Below are positions 58,285 through 64,000 of a stretch of DNA of 64,000 bases, one piece after another. The position numbers and the translations under genes are program-made. The notes below the pieces were generated by a model. That model was not told the origin of the DNA. It saw nothing but the letters and a program-made list of their open reading frames with translations, and made no database searches. This stretch comes from CAVZMO01 sp963776195. Its GTDB lineage: Bacteria; Nitrospirota; Thermodesulfovibrionia; Thermodesulfovibrionales; SM23-35. Where the stretch lies: contig CAVZMO010000011.1 of assembly GCA_963776195.1 (NCBI GenBank), positions 95,223 through 159,222 on the forward strand, written 5' to 3'. Every line of letters begins with the position of its first letter. Positions within the stretch are counted from its first letter, which is position 1.

Positions 58285-60378
58285 ATGCATGATTTAAATC
58301 CCCAGCAGAAGGAAGCCCTTACTTATGTTGATAGTCCTCTTCTTATATTCGCCGGCGCAGGAAGCGGAAAGACAAGGGTCATCGCGCACAAATTCTCCTA
58401 TCTAAACAAGGTAAAGAAGCTCCCGAAGGATTCCATTTTGACGGTCACCTTTACGAACAAGGCTGCTGATGAAATGAAGGAAAGGATCAGCAGTCTCCTT
58501 GATAAAGATCTCAACGGCGTATGGGTCGGCACCTTTCATTCACAATGTAACAGGATATTGCGTAAGGAGATAAAGGCGCTTGGATATGCCGATAATTTTT
58601 CCATTTATGACGAAGATGACCAGTGCAATCTCGTAAGACATATATTAAGGGAATTCAAAATCTATGAGGCCTTGTATAAGGGAATCGTATCACGGATAAG
58701 CATATTAAAGTCTTCTTTGATAGGTCCTGAGGAATTTCTTTCTTCAGGCGACGGCTTCGGTTTTGACGAGAAACTGGCAAAGGTATATGTGAGGTACCGG
58801 GATGAACTCAAGAGAGGCAACGCCCTTGATTTTGATGATCTGATAATGCTGACGGCAAAGCTTTTTGTGAGTAACCCGAAAATCCTCGAAAAATATCAGG
58901 ACAGATTCTCTTATATTCTCGTTGATGAATTCCAGGATACGAACTTTGCGCAGTATCACCTTCTGAAGCTTCTTGCGTCCTTGCACAAGAGGATATGCGT
59001 TGTGGGTGACGATGACCAGAGTATCTGTAAGTTCAGAGGCGCTAGTGTAAATAATATCCTCCAGTTTGAGAACGACTTTCCCGGAGCCAAGCTCATCAAA
59101 CTCGAACAGAACTATCGTTCGACACAGCATATCCTGAAGGTATCGGGGGCCGTAATTTCGCAGAATCCTAAAAGGAAGCATAAAAAGCTCTGGACGGAAA
59201 GAGGGCAGGGGGAAAAGGTACACTTTTGCTGGCTCAATACGTACGAAGATGAGGCCAAATATATTGTTAAAAATATCAAAGAATACTATTTGAAAGGAAT
59301 ATATAATTACAGGGATTTTGCGGTATTTTACCGTGTAAGCCTTCAATCCCGGGTTCTCGAAGACGCGCTGCGTAATGAGGGAATTCCCTATCGTGTCGTC
59401 GGCAGCATCAGCTTTTATCAAAGGAAAGAAATCAAGGACATCATTGCATATATGAGGCTGACGCTGAATAAGGGAGATAATGTAAGTTTCAGGAGGATCA
59501 TCAATAATCCTCCCAGGGGAATAGGGGCGGCGGTCCTCACCAAGGTAGAGGTTGAGGCGAAGAAAAAATCGTTAGCTTTGTTCGATGCGCTGAAGGCGAT
59601 ACTTCGAGGGGACAATGTTCCGCAGGCGGCGAAAGAGAAGCTGAACGGCTTTATCAGGCTAATCGACCGTTTCTCATCTGCGAAATATAAATCGGCAGCG
59701 GACATGTTGAAGAATATTTTCGAAAATGCAGGTTGCGCCGAAACGCTTGAAGAAGAAAGAGTGAAAAATGTTGAAGAGCTGATCTCATCCGCCGAGGGGG
59801 TGGATATAAAGGATTTTCTTGACAAGGTAGCCTTGTTTACCAGTATCGATGATGCAAGCAAGGCGGAATGCGTCTCCCTGATGACGCTCCATAATGCAAA
59901 AGGACTGGAGTTCCCCGTTGTGTTTGTCACCGGGCTTGAAGAGGGCGTGTTGCCATACTGTAAGGCGATGAACCAGGAAGACGAGATTGCGGAAGAACGC
60001 AGGTTATTTTATGTGGGGATGACAAGGGCAAAAGATATTTTATGGCTTACAGGGGCCAGTAGGCGGAAGTTGTACGCTAAGGTACAGGATCAGGAACCTT
60101 CAAGATTTCTTAAAGATATCCCCAAGGAGTGTTGTCAATGGATAGAAAAAATAACCGGCCATCAAAAAATTAAGCTGATGCCGGTAAAAAAGAATATTAT
60201 ATCCCGGGAGCCCTTTATCCTGTATGCCGCCGGGTGCAGGGTGAAACATCCGTCATGGGGTGTAGGAGTAGTGCGGGACTGTTACGGAGACGGAGAGGAC
60301 ATCAAGGTCATGGTCAACTTCGCGAATTTCGGGGTGAAAAGACTTGCGGTACGATTTGCGAATCTTGAGAAAATATAG
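58285..60378 (+). CDS. UvrD/PcrA/Rep-type ATP-dependent DNA helicase
   Basis: Start taken at ATG 58285 (MHDLNPQQKEALTYVDSPLL), seven bases after AAAGGAGA; ATG 58261 is possible. 697 residues. SF1 motifs: I FAGAGSGKTRVIA, Ia TFTNKAADEMKERI, II LVDEFQDTN, III VGDDDQSICKFRGA, IV NYRST, V SLMTLHNAKGLEFPVVFVTG, VI EERRLFYVGMTRAKD. The last 60 residues include the PcrA/UvrD-like tail GCRVKHPSWGVGVVRDCYGD. Unwinds DNA in repair and replication. UvrD and PcrA cannot be separated by eye. Confidence 0.93.
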   Translation: MHDLNPQQKEALTYVDSPLLIFAGAGSGKTRVIAHKFSYLNKVKKLPKDSILTVTFTNKAADEMKERISSLLDKDLNGVWVGTFHSQCNRILRKEIKALGYADNFSIYDEDDQCNLVRHILREFKIYEALYKGIVSRISILKSSLIGPEEFLSSGDGFGFDEKLAKVYVRYRDELKRGNALDFDDLIMLTAKLFVSNPKILEKYQDRFSYILVDEFQDTNFAQYHLLKLLASLHKRICVVGDDDQSICKFRGASVNNILQFENDFPGAKLIKLEQNYRSTQHILKVSGAVISQNPKRKHKKLWTERGQGEKVHFCWLNTYEDEAKYIVKNIKEYYLKGIYNYRDFAVFYRVSLQSRVLEDALRNEGIPYRVVGSISFYQRKEIKDIIAYMRLTLNKGDNVSFRRIINNPPRGIGAAVLTKVEVEAKKKSLALFDALKAILRGDNVPQAAKEKLNGFIRLIDRFSSAKYKSAADMLKNIFENAGCAETLEEERVKNVEELISSAEGVDIKDFLDKVALFTSIDDASKAECVSLMTLHNAKGLEFPVVFVTGLEEGVLPYCKAMNQEDEIAEERRLFYVGMTRAKDILWLTGASRRKLYAKVQDQEPSRFLKDIPKECCQWIEKITGHQKIKLMPVKKNIISREPFILYAAGCRVKHPSWGVGVVRDCYGDGEDIKVMVNFANFGVKRLAVRFANLEKI

Positions 60379-60387
60379 ATCACTGAG

Positions 60388-60675
60388 ATGAAGATAACAA
60401 AAGGAGAGATAGAACATATTGCGGTGCTGGCGAGGTTATCCCTTTCCGAAGAGGAAAAGGGTTTGTTCGGTTCCCAGTTGAGCAGCATTCTCGATTACAT
60501 GGGAAAGCTCAATGAACTCGATACAAAAGATATCGAGCCGACCTCTCATGTCCTGCCATTAAACAATGTCATGAGAGACGACATCCCCTTCCCTTCAATC
60601 CCGAGGGGAGAAGCCCTTATGAATGCCCCATCCCATACGGAAAAATTCTTCCGTGTTCCGAAAATCATCGAATAG
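60388..60675 (+). CDS. gatC: Glutamyl-tRNA(Gln)/aspartyl-tRNA(Asn) amidotransferase subunit C
   Basis: 95 residues: KITKGEIEHIAVLARLSLSE, QLSSILDYMGKLNELDTKDI, EPTSHVLPLNNVMRDDI, and the tail KFFRVPKIIE, all canonical GatC. It stabilises GatA in the GatCAB complex that makes Gln-tRNA(Gln). gatA and gatB are not adjacent (panD follows), so the operon is split in this organism. Nine bases after the helicase gene. Confidence 0.95.
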   Translation: MKITKGEIEHIAVLARLSLSEEEKGLFGSQLSSILDYMGKLNELDTKDIEPTSHVLPLNNVMRDDIPFPSIPRGEALMNAPSHTEKFFRVPKIIE

Positions 60676-60695
60676 ATAGAGGTATTGGGTATATT

Positions 60696-61052
60696 ATGCT
60701 AAGGTGCATTTTGAGGGCCAAGATACATAGCGCGACGGTTACGGAATCCAACCTGTCCTATGAGGGCAGTATCACTATTGATGAAACTATCCTCAGGAAG
60801 GCCGGCATACTCCCCTATGAACAGGTAATGATCAGTAATCTCAACAACGGAGAGCGGTTTGAGACCTATGCGATACCCGGCAAGAAAGGCTCCGGAGAGA
60901 TCTGCCTGAACGGCCCCACGGCCAGGAAAGGTGTTGTCGGAGACAAGATCATCATCTTCTGTTACAACTATTTTGAGGACAGCAAAGTGAAAGGATTCAA
61001 GCCAAAGATCATCCTCCTCGACGAAGAGAACAAGATTGTCGGCATTAAGTAA
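60696..61052 (+). CDS. panD: Aspartate 1-decarboxylase
   Basis: 118 residues. RCILRAKIHSATVTESNLSY followed by EGS, where cleavage between Gly and Ser (about 24/25) would produce the pyruvoyl cofactor. LRKAGILPYEQVMISNLNNG, ERFETYAIPGKKGSGEICLN and GPTARKGVVGDKIIIFCY complete the family pattern. It makes beta-alanine for pantothenate and CoA. The precursor has normal length. Followed by a strong hairpin at 61216-61244. Confidence 0.96.
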   Translation: MLRCILRAKIHSATVTESNLSYEGSITIDETILRKAGILPYEQVMISNLNNGERFETYAIPGKKGSGEICLNGPTARKGVVGDKIIIFCYNYFEDSKVKGFKPKIILLDEENKIVGIK

Positions 61053-61215
61053 TTTTCAGCATATCAATTTCTGATCGGTTCACAGACAAACAACACTCCC
61101 CCAACAATTTCTGTCATTACTGCCTGTCCGTAATCCTTCCTCAACCCCAAAAATGTTAAATGACAGAACATTGATGGTCTTGCAACTATTGAGGTAGATT
61201 TTTATTTGGAGGGTT

Positions 61216-61250
61216 GGCAGCCGGTAGGAGGGGTACCGGCTGCCGAAAAA
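61216..61250 (+). terminator. Hairpin after panD, probable terminator
   Basis: GGCAGCCGGTA (61216-61226) and TACCGGCTGCC (61234-61244) form a perfect 11-bp stem. The loop GGAGGGG resembles a Shine-Dalgarno sequence. The stem is followed by GAAAAAA rather than a T-run on the plus strand, so it could terminate minus-strand transcripts better or act differently. The remaining 61053-61412 shows three TATGAAGAAA direct repeats (61296-61340) and no gene. Confidence 0.55.
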
Positions 61251-61412
61251 ATGAGAAACTTTTTCTTTTCTTATCTTTAAGAATAAAAGAAAAATATGAA
61301 GAAATAACGAAGGAAATATGAAGAAAGTATGAAGAAACGTATTCAGAATTAAAACAATGGATAGACTGATTTCACAATTATTAGGTAAAATAAAATAAAG
61401 AGGTTTAGCGCA

Positions 61413-61748
61413 TTGAAAAGCGGCAACTCCCGGAGATTTAAGAGACTTCAATCTAAAAAGTCCGACAGCAATAAGTCTGTCAGTGAAATCGTCAAAGAAT
61501 TAAAAGAAATCACTGAACCTACCAAAAATTATAGAGAACAATCTCTAAAAATTCATGGTCTCATCTGTGCAAAATGCGGAAAAGAGTTTGATTTCAAAAA
61601 CAGACATTTGTTGACAGTACACCACAAAGACGGGAATCCCCGGAATAACCCCCTGAATGGGTCAAATTGGGAGAATCTCTGTATTTATTGCCATGATGAT
61701 GAACACAGCAGGGTACTCCTTGCCGATTATCTGAGGGATAAGAAATAA
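61413..61748 (+). CDS. HNH endonuclease-like protein (YajD type)
   Basis: 111 residues from TTG 61413 after AGAGG. A basic N-terminus is followed by an HNH fold: CAKCGKEFDFKNRHLLTVHH, KDGNPRNNPLNGSNWENLCI, YCHDDEHSRVL. The two CxxC/CxxH pairs hold zinc, with HH-x-N-x-H in the active site (VHHKDGNPRNNP...N-L...H). YajD-like proteins are small and of unknown role, often near repair genes. In the same direction as panD but 361 bp away. Confidence 0.83.
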   Translation: MKSGNSRRFKRLQSKKSDSNKSVSEIVKELKEITEPTKNYREQSLKIHGLICAKCGKEFDFKNRHLLTVHHKDGNPRNNPLNGSNWENLCIYCHDDEHSRVLLADYLRDKK

Positions 61749-61978
61749 GAAACAATTTCCTTATCCCCCCTTCTTAACATAACCCCACCAGTCCCCTTTA
61801 CCCTAAGAGGGAAGTTAAAATTCCCTTTGCAGTTATTAAAAATGCAGTTGCCACAATATTTTGTCGTAGGCATAAAACCTGTTCTTAGGACCACTTTTGG
61901 CATGGTTTTTTGTTATGATATTTCTTGCAATGGAAATCGGCACTTATATTTGCTCATTGATGAAAGTTGGAATTTTGT

Positions 61979-62028
61979 AGCCGCAGGCTTAAGCCTGCGT
62001 TAATACGCAACCTGCGGGTTGCGGCTAC
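61979..62028. repeat. REP-like palindromic repeat, double copy
   Basis: GTAGCCGCA...TGCGGCTAC are 9-bp outer arms; inside is the perfect palindrome GCAGGCTTAAGCCTGC and a second hairpin AACCTGCGGGTTGCGG. The same core occurs at 2005-2027. It precedes the membrane fusion protein gene. The rest of 61749-62036 shows no gene. Confidence 0.7.
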
Positions 62029-62066
62029 CCTTATAGATGAAATGCGGCGATTCAGGAGAAGATAAA

Positions 62067-63167
62067 GTGGAACAGACTGAAACAAACGGAACAAAAACAA
62101 ATAATAACAGGAAAAAAATTGGATTTGGTGTTCTGGCCGTCATCATCCTCATAGGAGCGGTGACGCTCTTTTTTTATCTCAGATATAAAGCCAACCATAT
62201 TACCACAGACGACGCCTTTGTAGACGGACATATACATACGATAGCATCAAAGGTGCCTGGAACTGTCAAAAAAGTCTTCGTTAAATCAAACCAGTTTGTG
62301 AAGAATGGAGTTGTCCTTGTTGAATTAGATCCTGCCGATTATGAGGCAAAGCTTAATGAAACCTCGTCAAGCGCAGGTGCCGAAAGAGCAAAGCTTTTAG
62401 AAGCTGAAACACGGATCAAGGTTTCACATGATAAGGTAGCGGAAATGGGCGCAGCGTTAGAAGCGGCAAAGGCTAATCTTGAGTTGCAGGAGGCTAATCT
62501 GAAGCAGGCTGAAAACGACAGCAGAAGGGCGGAAAATCTCTATAAATCAGGTACGATTTCAAAAGACAGATACGAAAAGACGATGACGGCCCAGGCTGTT
62601 AATCTTGCCCAGGTGAAGGCAGCTAAGGAGCAGGTAAAACAGGCAGAAAAGGCCTATGAGACTCAGAAGAATGTTGTGAAGCAAAGGGAAGCATCTAAAA
62701 CTGCACAAGCCTCGACGATAAAGGAAAAAGAAGCGAAACAGAGCGCAGCACAACTCAATTACGAATATACCAAAATCTATGCGCCTACAGACGGTTCTGT
62801 AACAAAGAAATCGGTAGAGATCGGCAACCAGATCCAAGCCGGACAGCCTCTCATGGCCGTTGTCTCTTTTGAAGATTTATCTATAGTTGCTAACTATAAG
62901 GAAACACAACTTGAGAAGGTGAAACCGGGGCAGAAAGTGAAGATTAAAGTGGATTCATATCCGGGAAAAACATTTTGGGGAAAGGTTGATAGTATAATGG
63001 CCGGGACGGGTGCGGTATTTTCATTATTCCCGCCGGAAAACGCTACAGGGAATTACGTGAAAGTGGTCCAAAGAATACCTGTTAAGATAGCGCTTGATAA
63101 AGATACCGATCCGGAACATCTCCTCCGTATCGGCATGTCCGTCGTGCCGACGGTAATTATTGAATGA
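62067..63167 (+). CDS. EmrA/HlyD-type membrane fusion protein
   Basis: Start taken at GTG 62067, nine bases after AGGAG; ATG 62037 lies upstream of that site. 366 residues: one N-terminal helix (IGFGVLAVIILIGAVTLFFY), a lipoyl half (ITTDDAFVDGHIHTIASKVP), a long coiled coil of Ala/Gln/Glu/Lys heptads (about 90-230), and the beta-barrel region ending VSFEDLSIVANYKETQLEKV, KPGQKVKIKVDSYPGKTFWG. It bridges inner-membrane pumps of MFS type to an outer-membrane channel for drug export. No MFS or TolC gene follows, so its partner is elsewhere or lost. Confidence 0.9.
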   Translation: MEQTETNGTKTNNNRKKIGFGVLAVIILIGAVTLFFYLRYKANHITTDDAFVDGHIHTIASKVPGTVKKVFVKSNQFVKNGVVLVELDPADYEAKLNETSSSAGAERAKLLEAETRIKVSHDKVAEMGAALEAAKANLELQEANLKQAENDSRRAENLYKSGTISKDRYEKTMTAQAVNLAQVKAAKEQVKQAEKAYETQKNVVKQREASKTAQASTIKEKEAKQSAAQLNYEYTKIYAPTDGSVTKKSVEIGNQIQAGQPLMAVVSFEDLSIVANYKETQLEKVKPGQKVKIKVDSYPGKTFWGKVDSIMAGTGAVFSLFPPENATGNYVKVVQRIPVKIALDKDTDPEHLLRIGMSVVPTVIIE

Positions 63168-63316
63168 ACTTTTGGTTGACGTTTTCACGCAAGAATTTTC
63201 ATGCCCCTATCGCCGAAAAATACTTGAAGGCATTTATTGTCGCCCATGACGCAATCGCCCGGTTGACTTGGCGAATACACCAACGTCCCCAACGGAACAT
63301 TTCTGGACGGAAAATA

Positions 63317-63346
63317 TGTACAAATTAACATTAATATCTGTATAAT
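63317..63346 (+). promoter_or_regulatory. Promoter of the BrnTA module
   Basis: TATAAT (63341-63346) with TGTACA (63317-63322) at 18 bp as a poor -35. The toxin ATG at 63352 is only 5 nt beyond the -10, so the message should be leaderless. Confidence 0.55.
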
Positions 63347-63351
63347 TTAGT

Positions 63352-63624
63352 ATGGAATTTGAGTGGGACCCTCGAAAGAGCACCGCAAACAGAATGAAGC
63401 ATGGGATTGACTTTGAGACCGCGCAAGGACTCTGGCTTGATGAAAACCGTATCGAGATTGAGGCGCCGCACCCCGTTGAAGAGAGGACTATCCTGATTGC
63501 GCAGCTCCAGGGAAAGCTTTGGACAGCGGTGTATACCGTTAGAGACGAGTCGATCAGATTAATTTCCGTGAGACGTGCACGGGGAAAGGAGATTGTGTTA
63601 TATGAAAAAGAGCAGTCCGGCTAA
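63352..63624 (+). CDS. brnT: BrnT family toxin
   Basis: 90 residues with the full BrnT signature: FEWDPRKSTANRMKHGIDFE, ENRIEIEAPHPVEERTILIA, and the active-site region RLISVRRARGKEIVLYE. BrnT is a RelE-fold ribonuclease that halts translation. It overlaps the BrnA-like gene by 23 bp. No Shine-Dalgarno sequence precedes the ATG. More typical than the cassette-borne BrnT-like gene at 7722-8000. Confidence 0.9.
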   Translation: MEFEWDPRKSTANRMKHGIDFETAQGLWLDENRIEIEAPHPVEERTILIAQLQGKLWTAVYTVRDESIRLISVRRARGKEIVLYEKEQSG

Positions 63625-63868
63625 GGGCACAAGGGAGTTCGACCGGCGATTTGATGCGGGTGAGGACATTCATGATCTCATAGACATGGAGAAGGCAAAG
63701 GTCACAAGTTACGGGAAAAAAGTCCGTTTAACGGTCGACATTGCCGAGGCGCTGGTGAATGAGATCGACGATATACGCCGGAAGATCGGAGTGGATAGGG
63801 GAGCCCTGATAAAGGTCTGGCTGCATGAACGGGTTCAGCAGGAAAAGGCTTCGAGAAAAGCCGGCTGA
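63602..63868 (+). CDS. BrnA-like/CopG antitoxin
   Basis: 88 residues from ATG 63602 (MKKSSPAKGTREFDRRFDAG). The C-terminal half VRLTVDIAEALVNEIDDIRR and KIGVDRGALIKVWLHERVQQ forms a ribbon-helix-helix domain, and the N-terminal part with EDIHDLIDME contacts the toxin. BrnA dimers repress the operon and neutralise BrnT. An earlier ATG at 63575 is less likely because GTG-TTA-TATG gives tight coupling to the toxin frame. The remaining 130 bp to the window end contain no gene. Confidence 0.85.
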   Translation: MKKSSPAKGTREFDRRFDAGEDIHDLIDMEKAKVTSYGKKVRLTVDIAEALVNEIDDIRRKIGVDRGALIKVWLHERVQQEKASRKAG

Positions 63869-64000
63869 GACTTAAACACCACGTTCTCCTTTCTGTCTTC
63901 TGTTTTGGCTCTCAATTACTCTTCACCGTTCACGATTCACTCTTCAGGGCTTTTTCCTGTTGCCCTTTTGCATTTTTTGGCATATGATTATTTCTAATTA

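Noticed and set aside
61296..61340. TATGAAGAAA repeats considered as a small CRISPR or iteron array
   Set aside because: Only three short units, spaced irregularly and A-rich; no spacers, no cas genes and no replication gene nearby.
1..64000. Search for tRNA, rRNA and CRISPR arrays
   Set aside because: No cloverleaf with a recognisable T-loop GTTCRANNC context, no rRNA segments and no regularly spaced repeats were seen by eye; a covariance-model scan would be needed to be sure.

Overview
The window carries LPS biosynthesis (lpxC, an ArnT-like glycosyltransferase), lipoproteins, multihaem cytochromes, a sigma-54 response regulator and a c-di-AMP cyclase operon. This points to a Gram-negative, diderm bacterium with anaerobic or facultative respiration. 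Gene content (DUF3842-CooT pair, paired YkgJ proteins, cdaA-cdaR-glmM, many c-type cytochromes) fits Nitrospirota or the former Deltaproteobacteria (Desulfobacterota). The sequence alone does not let me choose between them. No rRNA, tRNA or CRISPR array was seen.

Layout. (1) 1-7.2 kb is core metabolism: trpB-trpA-accD-folC on the minus strand, a polar amino-acid ABC importer, and a DUF3842-CooT operon. (2) 7.2-12.4 kb looks like an integron. A tyrosine recombinase of IntI type (frameshifted at an A_AAA_AAG heptamer) lies on the plus strand. Divergent from it is an array of small minus-strand genes (trmO, a truncated lipoprotein-like gene, a HigBA-type toxin-antitoxin, a lipoprotein, a BrnT/CopG-type toxin-antitoxin). 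Four of these units are followed by an attC-like imperfect palindrome and the fifth by a weaker candidate. A relic of a group II intron reverse transcriptase sits beside one attC. (3) 12.5-24.3 kb is mostly housekeeping: YkgJ proteins, a multihaem cytochrome, a K+ channel, cdaA-cdaR-glmM-comEC, tsaC, a coiled-coil lipoprotein and an L,D-transpeptidase. (4) 24.3-31.9 kb contains three fluoride riboswitches around a cation:proton antiporter and a universal stress protein, two relics of enolase (the fluoride-sensitive enzyme), an MFS transporter, DedA proteins and a P-type ATPase that has lost its catalytic core. (5) 32-41 kb is a sulfur/thiosulfate respiratory cluster: DsrE-like proteins, a SoxB-like hydrolase, a TsdA-like dihaem cytochrome and bd-like quinol oxidase subunits fused to cytochrome c. 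It is strongly decayed, with several frameshifts, fragments and one in-frame TGA. (6) 41-45.8 kb holds a stress protein, a Crp/Fnr regulator, an intact proton-type P-ATPase and an IS4-family relic. (7) 45.9-61 kb returns to intact core genes: arnT-like, PAP2, nfo, lpxC, mtnP, sigma-54 regulator, yebC, DUF502, glmU-glmS, a UvrD/PcrA-type helicase, gatC and panD. (8) 61-64 kb carries an HNH protein, an EmrA-like membrane fusion protein and a BrnTA module.

Damage is strongly clustered. The core blocks read cleanly, while nearly all frameshifts and truncations fall in the integron and in the 24-46 kb accessory region. This favours genuine gene decay over random sequencing error, although homopolymer errors cannot be excluded for individual sites. 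Cell-envelope sugar supply (glmM, glmU, glmS, lpxC) recurs at several places. The K+ channel beside the c-di-AMP cyclase suggests a link between c-di-AMP and potassium.
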